A stretch of 64,000 nt of DNA from Amycolatopsis sp. CA-230715 (GTDB lineage Bacteria; Actinomycetota; Actinomycetes; Mycobacteriales; Pseudonocardiaceae). Under the pieces are notes generated by a model. It was not told the origin of the DNA, made no database searches, and saw only the letters and a program-made list of their open reading frames with translations. Shown piece by piece: positions 57,646-64,000 of the stretch; position 1 is the stretch's first letter, and every line of letters begins with the position of its first letter. Both the position numbers and the translations under genes were made by a program. The DNA lies in NCBI RefSeq assembly GCF_018736145.1, contig NZ_CP059997.1, positions 4,215,501-4,279,500 on the forward strand, written 5' to 3'.

Positions 57646-59285
57646 ACGACATCAAGTGGCCGGAACTGGTCATCTTCACGGTCCTGTTCCTCGCGGTGAC
57701 CGTGCTCGGGTTCGTCGCCTCCAAGTGGAAGGCGGGCAGCACGCTCGACCACCTCGACGAATGGGGCCTCGGCGGCCGCAAGTTCGGTTCGTGGATCACC
57801 TGGTTCCTGCTCGGCGGCGACCTCTACACCGCCTACACCTTCGTCGCGGTGCCCGCGCTCGTGTTCGGCGCGGGCGCGCTCGGTATGTACGCGCTGCCCT
57901 ACACGATCGTCGTCTACCCGATCGTGCTGCTGCCCGCGCTGCGCATGTGGTCGGTGTCGAGGTCGCGCGGGTACGTCACGCCGGCCGACTTCGTCCGCGG
58001 CCGGTTCGGCTCGCCGACGCTCGCACTGCTCATCGCGGTCACCGGCATCGTCGCCACCATGCCCTACATCGCGCTGCAGCTCGTCGGCCTCGAATCGGTG
58101 CTGCGCACGATGGGGCTCAACGGGTCCGGCATCGTCGGGCACCTGCCGCTGCTGATCGCGTTCATCATTCTGGCCGTCTACACCTACCAGTCCGGCCTGC
58201 GCGCGCCGGCGCTCATCGCGTTCGTCAAGGACATCCTGATCTACCTCGTGATCCTGGTGGCCGTGATCTACCTGCCGACGAAGCTCGGCGGCTGGGCGCA
58301 CGTGTTCGACACCGCGCAGGCGAAGTTCGACGCCACACCGTCCAAAACGGACGGTCTGCTGCTGACCACGAACAACCAGCTCCAGTACGCGACGCTCGCA
58401 CTGGGGTCCGCGCTCGCGCTGTTCCTCTACCCGCACTCGCTGACGAGCGTGCTCGCGTCGCGCGGGCGCAGCGTGATCAAGCGGAACATGGTCGCGCTGC
58501 CCGCGTACTCGCTGGTGCTGGGCCTGCTCGCGCTGCTCGGCTACCTGGCGATCACCGCGGCGGTCAAGCCGATCACCAACCAGGCCACCGGGCAGCCCGA
58601 CTCCAACACCGTGGTGCCGCAGCTGTTCGGCAGCCAGTTCCCGTCGTGGTTCGCCGGGATCGCCTTCGCCGCGATCGGCATCGGTGCGCTGGTGCCCGCC
58701 GCGATCATGTCCATCGCCGCGGCGAACCTGTGGACCCGCAACATCTACAAGGAATACCTCAAGAAGGACGCCACCCCGGGCCAGGAGGCGAAGCAGGCGA
58801 AACTGGCTTCGCTGATCGTGAAGTTCGGCGCGGTCGCCTGCATCCTCTTCATCGACCCGCAGTTCTCGATCGACCTCCAGCTCATCGGCGGCGTGCTGAT
58901 CCTGCAGACGCTGCCCGCCGTGGCGATCTCGCTGTACACGCGCTGGCTGCACCGGTGGGGCCTGATCGCGGGCTGGATCGTCGGCATGGGCTGGGGCCTG
59001 ATCATGCTGTACGGCATCCCGAACCCGGCCAACGGCAAGAAGCACTTCGGCGGATCGGCGTTGCCGCTGAACGACCTGTCGCTCTTCGGCTGGCATCCGT
59101 TCGCCGGGTCGCCGGTGCAGATCTACCCCGGTTTCGTCGCGCTCATCGCGAACCTGGTGGTCGCCGTGGTCGTCACGGTGATCGCGCGCCGGATGAAGAT
59201 CAGCAACGGCACCGATTCCACCGACCCCGCCGACTACCACGCCGACGAGCACGACGAGGACCTCCGGCCCGTCGCGGCGCACTGA
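57642..59285 (+). CDS. Sodium:solute symporter, monocarboxylate type (MctC-like)
   Basis: A 547-residue, thirteen-helix SSS-family transporter. The opening WPELVIFTVLFLAVTVLGFV and GGRKFGSWITWFLLGGDLYTAYTF, and the Na+-site region PHSLTSVLASRGRSVIKRN, match the MctC group that imports acetate, propionate and pyruvate. The C-terminus is acidic and His-rich. It is coupled to DUF3311. Uptake of C2-C3 acids would supply the gluconeogenic carbon that pckG processes, which fits their presence in one region, though no shared regulation is visible. Confidence 0.85.
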   Translation: MNDIKWPELVIFTVLFLAVTVLGFVASKWKAGSTLDHLDEWGLGGRKFGSWITWFLLGGDLYTAYTFVAVPALVFGAGALGMYALPYTIVVYPIVLLPALRMWSVSRSRGYVTPADFVRGRFGSPTLALLIAVTGIVATMPYIALQLVGLESVLRTMGLNGSGIVGHLPLLIAFIILAVYTYQSGLRAPALIAFVKDILIYLVILVAVIYLPTKLGGWAHVFDTAQAKFDATPSKTDGLLLTTNNQLQYATLALGSALALFLYPHSLTSVLASRGRSVIKRNMVALPAYSLVLGLLALLGYLAITAAVKPITNQATGQPDSNTVVPQLFGSQFPSWFAGIAFAAIGIGALVPAAIMSIAAANLWTRNIYKEYLKKDATPGQEAKQAKLASLIVKFGAVACILFIDPQFSIDLQLIGGVLILQTLPAVAISLYTRWLHRWGLIAGWIVGMGWGLIMLYGIPNPANGKKHFGGSALPLNDLSLFGWHPFAGSPVQIYPGFVALIANLVVAVVVTVIARRMKISNGTDSTDPADYHADEHDEDLRPVAAH

Positions 59286-59289
59286 CGCG

Positions 59290-60549
59290 ATGAGCAAACC
59301 GGGTTTCGCGCGCGTCGTCGGCGCGGGCGTGGTGGGGACGACGGTCGAGTTCTTCGACTTCTTCCTCTATGCCAGCGCCGCGACCGCGATCTTCCCCGCG
59401 GTGTTCTTCCCCGGCTCCGACGGCTTGCTCGGGGTGCTCGCCGCGCTGGTGACCTACGCCGTCGGGTTCGTCGCGCGCCCCATCGGCGGCGTGGTCTTCG
59501 GGCACTTCGGCGACCGGCTCGGCCGCAAGAAGCTGCTGGTGATCAGCCTGGTGATGATGGGGCTGGCGTCGGCGCTGATCGGCGTGCTGCCCGGGTACGC
59601 GCAGATCGGCGTCACCGCGCCGATCCTGCTGACCGTGCTGCGGCTGGTGCAGGGTTTCGCGCTCGGCGGCGAGTTCGGCGGCGCGGTGGTGCTCGTGGCC
59701 GAACACGGTCCCGCCGACCGGCGCGGGTTCTGGACCGCGTGGCCGCAGACCGGCGGCCCGCTCGGCAACCTGCTCGCCAACGGCGCGCTGACGCTGGTCG
59801 CCGCGCTCACCACCGACGCGCAGTACGGCTCGTGGGGCTGGCGCCTGCCGTTCCTGGCGTCGCTGCTGATCGTCGCGATCGGGCTCTGGGTGCGCCTGCG
59901 CGTCGAAGAATCACCGCTGTTCCGCGAGGTTTCCCAGCCCGAGCGCGCGCCGCTGCGCGAGGTGTTCGTGCGGCATCCGCGCCCGCTGTTCAGCGCTTTC
60001 GCCGCGCGGCTCGGGGAAAACGCCGCGTTCTACGTGTTCACGGTGTTCCTGCTCGTCTACGCCCAGCACGCGCACGTGCCGAAGGGCGTCGCGACGGCCG
60101 CGGTCACCGTCGGCTCGGTCGCGCAGGTGCTCGGCATGCTCGGCGGCGGCGCGCTGTCCGACCGCTTCGGCAGGCGCCCGGTTTCGGTCACCGCCGCGGT
60201 GCTGGCCGCGGGCTGGTCGCCGCTGTTCTTCGGCATGGTCGACCGCGGCGGCACCTCCGTGTTCGTCGCGGTGGCCGTCGGGCTTCTGCTGCACGGCATG
60301 CTCACCGGCGCGCAGTCCGCCTTCTACGCGGAGCTGTTCACCACCGAACTCCGGTACTCGGGCGTTTCGATCGGCTACCAGGCGGCGACCATGTTCTCCG
60401 GAGCCGCGGCCCCGCTGCTCGGCACCGCGTTCCTGCGCGCGACCGGCTCGTCGACCCCGGTGGTCGTGATGCTGCTGGTGTGCCTGGCGCTGACCGTGAC
60501 CGGGATGTTCGCCGTCCCGGAAACCCGCCGCTCGACCCTCGCGGACTAG
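59290..60549 (+). CDS. MFS transporter, metabolite:H+ symporter (MHS) family
   Basis: A 419-residue, twelve-helix transporter. Helix 1 carries the MHS hallmark TTVEFFDFFLYASAA, the loop 2-3 motif is GHFGDRLGRKKLL, and RLVQGFALGGEFGGAVVLVAEH is typical of the family that imports proline/betaine, citrate, alpha-ketoglutarate and shikimate. It starts five bases after the symporter stop, so it probably belongs to the same operon and handles an organic acid. The start is the ATG at 59290. Confidence 0.9.
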   Translation: MSKPGFARVVGAGVVGTTVEFFDFFLYASAATAIFPAVFFPGSDGLLGVLAALVTYAVGFVARPIGGVVFGHFGDRLGRKKLLVISLVMMGLASALIGVLPGYAQIGVTAPILLTVLRLVQGFALGGEFGGAVVLVAEHGPADRRGFWTAWPQTGGPLGNLLANGALTLVAALTTDAQYGSWGWRLPFLASLLIVAIGLWVRLRVEESPLFREVSQPERAPLREVFVRHPRPLFSAFAARLGENAAFYVFTVFLLVYAQHAHVPKGVATAAVTVGSVAQVLGMLGGGALSDRFGRRPVSVTAAVLAAGWSPLFFGMVDRGGTSVFVAVAVGLLLHGMLTGAQSAFYAELFTTELRYSGVSIGYQAATMFSGAAAPLLGTAFLRATGSSTPVVVMLLVCLALTVTGMFAVPETRRSTLAD

Positions 60550-60887
60550 ACGGGCAGCGACGCGACCCAGTACTCGGCGAAGCGGCCGTCCCGCACCCGC
60601 AGGATGTCGTTGCCGAGGAACGTGGCCGGTTCGCCGTCCTTCGTCGTGCCCCGCCCGACCCAGCGGCCCGCGACCAGCTCACCGTCCGCGATCGGGCCGA
60701 CGGTGAGTTCGAACGCGAGGTCGTCGAACATCTCGTGCGTGCCGTGGATCAGCTCCGCCAGCTCGCCGGGCCCGCGCACTTCGCGGTCGGGCCAGTGCCC
60801 GGCGAAATCCGCCGTCACCAGGTCGTTCGCGGCCGAAGGGTCGCCGTTCCACAGTTCGTCCAGCCAGCGCCGGTAAAGCTCGTGCAT
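60546..60887 (-). CDS. SnoaL/NTF2-like protein
   Basis: A 113-residue cone-fold protein of the polyketide-cyclase-like SnoaL/NTF2 superfamily. The pattern LYRRWLDELWNGDPSAANDL, ADFAGHWPD and FLGNDILRVRDGRFAEYWVAS is characteristic. Members are small ligand-binding proteins or isomerases; many are stress-induced. No cluster of biosynthetic genes accompanies it. Its stop overlaps the MHS gene by four bases, tail to tail. Confidence 0.82.
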   Translation of the reverse strand: MHELYRRWLDELWNGDPSAANDLVTADFAGHWPDREVRGPGELAELIHGTHEMFDDLAFELTVGPIADGELVAGRWVGRGTTKDGEPATFLGNDILRVRDGRFAEYWVASLPV

Positions 60888-60935
60888 GCTCTGTTCGTCG
60901 TTCGCCGTGCCGGTTTTCCGACTAGCGTGGCGAGT

Positions 60936-61511
60936 ATGGGCAACGTGAGCAGGTTCGGCACCGTCGAGCCGGACGACCTTCCCGACGACCTCCGCGAGCG
61001 GATCGGCGCGATCGCCGAGAAGTCCGGGTTCGTGCCGAACATCTTCCGCGCGCTCGGGCACCGGCCCGCCGAGCTGCGCGCGTTCCTCGACTACCACGAC
61101 GCGCTGATGGAACGCGACGGCGGATTGTCGAAGGCCGAACGGGAACTGGTCGTGGTCGCGACCTCCGGGGCGAACCACTGCACCTACTGCGTGGTGGCGC
61201 ACGGCGCGATCCTGCGGGTGCGGGCGAAGGACCCGCAGCTGGCCGACCGGGTCGCGAGCAATCCGTACCAGGTCGAACTCGACGAGCGGGGCCGCGCGAT
61301 CGTCGACCTCGCGCTGTCGCTGGCGCACGATTCGGCCGCGTTCGGCGACGAGGACATCGAAGTCGCCCGTGAAGCCGGGCTCTCCGAGGACGAGATCTGG
61401 GACGTCGGCGCGATCACCGCGCTGTTCGCGATGTCGAACCGCCTGGCCCACCTCACCGCGTTGCGGCCCAACGACGAGTTCTACCTGATGGGGCGCGTCC
61501 CGCGGAGCTGA
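60936..61511 (+). CDS. AhpD-like/carboxymuconolactone decarboxylase-fold peroxidase-related protein
   Basis: A 191-residue all-helical protein of the peroxidase-related, CMD-fold class. The redox motif CTYC (NHCTYCVVAHG) with the adjacent His is the AhpD-type proton-relay site. The N-terminal motif GFVPNIFRALGHRP and the preceding Pro/Asp segment match the group. It may reduce peroxides through mycothiol or lipoyl partners. The leader is short (ATG 60936, 48 bases from the divergent SnoaL-like gene). Confidence 0.85.
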   Translation: MGNVSRFGTVEPDDLPDDLRERIGAIAEKSGFVPNIFRALGHRPAELRAFLDYHDALMERDGGLSKAERELVVVATSGANHCTYCVVAHGAILRVRAKDPQLADRVASNPYQVELDERGRAIVDLALSLAHDSAAFGDEDIEVAREAGLSEDEIWDVGAITALFAMSNRLAHLTALRPNDEFYLMGRVPRS

Positions 61512-61515
61512 GCGG

Positions 61516-61824
61516 TCAGAAGCGGAAGAAGGTGTCGTGCAGGTCCCGCTGGGTTTCGTAGCTGCGCAGCAGCCCGGCGAGGAACCGCGCGAAGCGCCTG
61601 CTCGGGTTGCGGTAGGCGCGCACCCACAGCGGCGGCACGATGTCCGGGATCCGCGGATCGGGCTTCGGCGTGAACCGGTCGCCGGTGAGCACCACCACCG
61701 GGTGCCCGAGCGGGCAGAGCCCCGCGACCGAGATGATCCCCGGTTCCAGGTTGTGCACCCACTCGACCTCGTCCACACCCATCAGGGTGCGGCGGTTGCA
61801 GGTCGGGCAGTACACGACGAACAC
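61516..61824 (-). CDS. Zinc-ribbon hypothetical protein, coupled to the MarR-GNAT gene
   Basis: A 102-residue protein starting with VFVVYCPTCNRRTLM, a Cys-x2-Cys near the N-terminus, and a second Cys in GLCPLGHPV, which together may bind zinc through C-x2-C ... C-x3-H. Arg- and Phe-rich C-terminal helices follow. The GTG at 61824 begins two bases after the MarR-GNAT stop, so the two are cotranscribed. I recognise no family; zinc-ribbon accessory proteins of this size sometimes serve regulators. Confidence 0.7.
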   Translation of the reverse strand: MFVVYCPTCNRRTLMGVDEVEWVHNLEPGIISVAGLCPLGHPVVVLTGDRFTPKPDPRIPDIVPPLWVRAYRNPSRRFARFLAGLLRSYETQRDLHDTFFRF

Positions 61825-61826
61825 GG

Positions 61827-62759
61827 TTACAACTCCAGCCGCCAGGTTTGGCCGACCAGTTCGCGGCCGAACGACGTGATCTCCTCAGAGGCGACGAGCT
61901 CGAACCCGGCGCGCTGGTAGAGCGCGCGTGCGGTGGCCAGCACGTCGATCGTCCACAGCTCCATCGCGGCGTACCCGGCCGAGCGCGCGAATTCGACGCA
62001 CTCGCTCACCAGGCGCTTACCGACGCCGAACCCGCGCGCCGTCGGTTCGACGAGCAGCAGCCGCAGCTTCGCGGTCCGCTCGTCGGCACCGCGCGTGCAG
62101 AAAATGCAGCCGGCGCGTTCGCCGTCGAGTTCGGCGATCCAGGCGGCCTCGCGCGCGGGGTCCCGGTGGTCCACGTAGTCGGCGACGACGCGGGCGACGA
62201 GTGCCTCGAATTCGTCGGACAGGCCGTGTTCGCTGGCGTACACCGCGCCGTGCCGGTGGACGACCCAGCCGAGGTCGCCGGCACGCGGCGGGCGTAGCAC
62301 GAGCGCGGGCGCGGCCGCGCGGTCGTGGACGAGCGTGGAGATGGTGCCCATCGCGGAGAGGAGCCTGCGCTGGGTGTCCTCGTCGAACCGTTCGAGCAGC
62401 TCGCCGATCTGCTCGGTCGACCGGGCGTTCAGGTCCTCGAACGCGTGCCTGCCCGGTTCGGTGAGGCGTGCGACGTGCCGCCTGCCGTCCTTGCCGCAGC
62501 GTTCGCGGACGACGAGGCCGCGGTCTTCGAGCTTGCCGAGGAGCCTGCTCGCGTAGCCGGGGTCGAGCCCGAGCCCGCGCCGGAGGTCGGGGACCAGCGT
62601 CGTGTCGCGCTGGGCCAGCTCGAAGATCACGCGGGCCTCGCTGAGCGAGTACTCGGCGTCGGCGGGGCCTTCGTGGAGCGCCCCGATCACGCTGGTGTAC
62701 AGCCGGTTGAAGGCGCGGACCGTGGCCACCCGGTCGGCGAGCTGGCTGTCTGTCGGCAC
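61827..62759 (-). CDS. MarR-GNAT fusion regulator/acetyltransferase
   Basis: A 310-residue two-domain protein. Residues 1-140 are a MarR winged helix (YSLSEARVIFELAQ, LGLDPGYASRLLGKLEDRGL, and the wing RCGKDGRRHVARLT). Residues 150-310 are a GNAT acetyltransferase with the CoA-binding run RGFGVGKRLVSECVEFAR and the conserved late strand ALYQRAGFE. Such fusions couple DNA binding to acetylation of a small molecule or protein. The GTG at 62759 has AGGTGG seven bases upstream; the ATG at 62783 is an alternative. An operator palindrome lies across the start region. Confidence 0.85.
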   Translation of the reverse strand: MPTDSQLADRVATVRAFNRLYTSVIGALHEGPADAEYSLSEARVIFELAQRDTTLVPDLRRGLGLDPGYASRLLGKLEDRGLVVRERCGKDGRRHVARLTEPGRHAFEDLNARSTEQIGELLERFDEDTQRRLLSAMGTISTLVHDRAAAPALVLRPPRAGDLGWVVHRHGAVYASEHGLSDEFEALVARVVADYVDHRDPAREAAWIAELDGERAGCIFCTRGADERTAKLRLLLVEPTARGFGVGKRLVSECVEFARSAGYAAMELWTIDVLATARALYQRAGFELVASEEITSFGRELVGQTWRLEL

Positions 62760-62781
62760 CGTTGACCACCTCAACAAATTC

Positions 62782-62796
62782 ATTGACGGTGTCAAT
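62782..62796. promoter_or_regulatory. MarR-type operator ATTGAC-GGT-GTCAAT
   Basis: A perfect 6-bp inverted repeat, 22 bases upstream of the MarR-GNAT start. Its AT-rich TTGAC/GTCAA arms are what MarR proteins commonly bind. Autoregulation is likely. Confidence 0.65.
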
Positions 62797-62870
62797 GGTT
62801 ACCCGGGCACGAGCCGGGCGCAAGGGGTTTTCGGCGGAGGTCGGGCGAAACGGGCCCGGACATGTGGAAA

Positions 62871-62913
62871 CCCCGTGATGCTGCCAGGTCGGGGGTCCGC
62901 CAGCATCACGGGG
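62871..62913 (-). terminator. Terminator-like stem in the gap before the MarR-GNAT gene
   Basis: CCCCGTGATGCTG and CAGCATCACGGGG form a perfect 13-bp stem with a 17-base loop. It is 108 bases past the stop of the 49-codon gene on the minus strand and would end that transcript. The rest of the gap (62797-63020) has no other recognised feature. Confidence 0.7.
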
Positions 62914-63020
62914 TCATACGGGGTATCGACGCCACCTCGGGTGGCGTTACACCCTCGGTCAGATGTGCTCTAGGTCACTCTTTTGGGTGAAACTCGGAGC
63001 CGTTGACCAGGGGGATCGGG

Positions 63021-63170
63021 TCAGCGCAGGTGGGTCTGGCGAGCCTGCGCGATCGCGATGAGCTCCTGACGAACCGTCGCGGTGGCCGCGGTGTCGATCG
63101 CGCGGCTCAGCGCGCGGCGAGTGCGGGCCTCGGCGCGGCGTGCACGGAGCTTGGCGGCGATGTTGTTCAT
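63021..63170 (-). CDS. 49-residue basic helical microprotein
   Basis: It encodes MNNIAAKLRARRAEARTRRA and 29 further residues, a single amphipathic, strongly Arg/Ala-rich helix with no Cys, Trp or Phe. The ATG at 63170 is preceded by AAGGA at about 11 bases. Upstream DNA is unusually AT-rich and carries a -10-like CATACT (in GGTGCATACTAGAG) and an ACCTT/AAGGT dyad. A single gene with its own promoter and terminator, with protein-like codon use, is likely real. It could bind nucleic acid or a partner protein; the family is not recognised. Confidence 0.55.
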   Translation of the reverse strand: MNNIAAKLRARRAEARTRRALSRAIDTAATATVRQELIAIAQARQTHLR

Positions 63171-63345
63171 CAGTTCTGCATCCTTACTTGTCTCGTCGGC
63201 TTGATGTCTCTAGTATGCACCTTTTTTCACAAGGTCGCCAACGATTATCCGGTGATGTGGCGCACTGGCCGATGAATCATCGGCAAATCATGGGTTTCGC
63301 CATGAAGATTTCGTGGCACCGGTCACGTTCAGGTAACGCAAGCCG

Positions 63346-63371
63346 CCTTTCTAGCGTTTTCGCTAGAAAGG
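63346..63371. terminator. Perfect hairpin CCTTTCTAGCG-TTTT-CGCTAGAAAGG
   Basis: An 11-bp perfect stem with a TTTT loop, 44 bases beyond the stop of the ATPase gene on the minus strand. It could be its terminator or, since it lies in the AT-rich 244-base gap upstream of the 49-codon gene, an operator. No U-tract follows. Confidence 0.55.
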
Positions 63372-63414
63372 TCTAGGAAGCCGTATCGACCGCTATCGGC
63401 TGCTGAGGCGCTGG

Positions 63415-64000
63415 TCAGTCGTCGGCGCGACCGAGCAGGTAGTGCCCGAAATGCGGCACCGTGAACGCGATGTGCCCGCGTTCGGCGGAGTACACCAGCC
63501 CCTTCTTCATCAGGCTGTCCCGCGCGGGCGAGAGCGACGACGGCTTCCGGCCGAGGTAGACCGCGACGTCCGAGGTGCCCGCGGCCTCGTCCTTGCCCTG
63601 TGTCAGCTCCGCCATCGCGAGCAGGTATTCCCGTTCGGCCGGTGTCGCGCGTTCGTACCGCGAGCCGAAGAACCCCACGGCGAGTTCCGACTCCGCTTCC
63701 GGCGCCGCGACCTGGACGTCCTTGACCGTGATCGGGTCGGCGGGCGCCGCGTCCCAGGCGGCCTTCGCATAGGCCTGGATGAAGTACGGGTACCCGCCCG
63801 AAGCGTCGAACAGGGCGTCGAGCGCCTCCGGTTCGATACCCGCTTCCTCTCGTTCTATCGGCGCCAGCACCGCGGTGTCGGCGTCGTCGCGGTCGAGCCG
63901 GTCGATGCGCGCGTAGCGGAAAAGCCGCTCCGAGTACGACTTCGACGCGGACAGCACCGCGGGCACGTGCGGCAGGCCCGCGCCGACGACCACGAGCGGC
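63415..64000 (-). CDS. AAA-type ATPase with C-terminal winged helix, N-terminus outside the window
   Basis: The last 195 residues of a protein read from the window edge. The first strand PLVVVGAGLPHVPAVL looks like the sensor-1 region of a P-loop ATPase. It is followed by the Arg-containing SYSERLFRYARIDRLD and DASGGYPYFIQAYAKAAWD (sensor-2/lid-like). The C-terminal domain has YLLAMAELTQGKDEAAGTSD and GRKPSSLSPARDSLMKKGLVY, a winged helix. This is the architecture of Orc1/Cdc6-like ATPases found widely in actinobacteria as single-gene, possibly defence-related or regulatory proteins. The Walker A and B motifs are outside the window. Confidence 0.75.
   Translation of the reverse strand, partial: PLVVVGAGLPHVPAVLSASKSYSERLFRYARIDRLDRDDADTAVLAPIEREEAGIEPEALDALFDASGGYPYFIQAYAKAAWDAAPADPITVKDVQVAAPEAESELAVGFFGSRYERATPAEREYLLAMAELTQGKDEAAGTSDVAVYLGRKPSSLSPARDSLMKKGLVYSAERGHIAFTVPHFGHYLLGRADD

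Noticed and set aside
1..64000. tRNA, rRNA or CRISPR arrays
   Set aside because: I saw no cloverleaf with a T-loop GTTCRANNC in an intergenic gap, no rRNA-like stretch and no regularly spaced repeats; a tRNAscan-SE run would be decisive.

Overview
The window is high-G+C actinobacterial chromosome. GTG and TTG starts are common, several genes appear leaderless, and gene ends often overlap by 1-4 bases. Gene content and order point to the family Pseudonocardiaceae, probably Amycolatopsis or a close relative. The left third follows the Mycobacterium tuberculosis order around Rv0046c-Rv0058: ino1, a PadR regulator, DUF5318, ponA, GT87, rpsF, ssb, rpsR, rplI, dnaB. The middle contains trmB and pckG, which lie near each other around Rv0208c-Rv0211 in that species. 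The genus is an inference from memory of gene order, not a database result.

Layout. 1-6.8 kb: replication and ribosomal block on the minus strand (rpsF-ssb-rpsR-rplI ... dnaB), with a four-gene type VII secretion (ESX) accessory module lodged between rplI and dnaB. 6.9-9.8 kb: three tandem secreted, membrane-anchored paralogues, one frameshifted. 9.9-20.3 kb: endonuclease IV, GT87 mannosyltransferase, a ROK regulator divergent from an oxidoreductase, a class A penicillin-binding protein, DUF5318, PadR and myo-inositol phosphate synthase. 20.3-30.7 kb: accessory metabolism (HAD phosphatase, MarR/MFS pair, epoxide-hydrolase-like protein, a PhoX phosphatase behind a possible PHO box, an MFS importer, a deaminase). 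30.7-36.3 kb: a histidine kinase/response regulator divergent from an ABC/FtsX exporter. 36.4-43.6 kb: trmB, a second ABC exporter, a TetR-controlled SDR and a second two-component pair. 43.6-49.4 kb: two dynamin-like GTPases with a GrpE-like protein between them, followed by three small surface or acidic proteins. 49.4-52.0 kb: pckG enclosed by a 99-bp near-perfect inverted repeat. 52.1-64 kb: F420-type oxidoreductase, a small ABC transporter, a secreted peptidase, a DUF3311 + monocarboxylate symporter pair, an MHS transporter, a MarR-GNAT fusion, a 49-residue basic protein and the end of an AAA-type ATPase.

How the parts may work together. Envelope functions recur: ponA, GT87, inositol synthesis for phosphatidylinositol and mycothiol, the ESX module, the secreted triplet and the membrane-remodelling dynamins. 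Regulators mostly sit next to their likely targets, with visible palindromes in the intergenic gaps. The observations I would follow first are the inverted repeat around pckG, the dynamin-GrpE-dynamin cluster, the secreted triplet with its homopolymer frameshift, the SOS-like box and DnaA-box-like array before dnaB, and an RNA fold that would mask the rpsF ribosome binding site. I saw no tRNA, rRNA, CRISPR array, transposase or prophage gene.
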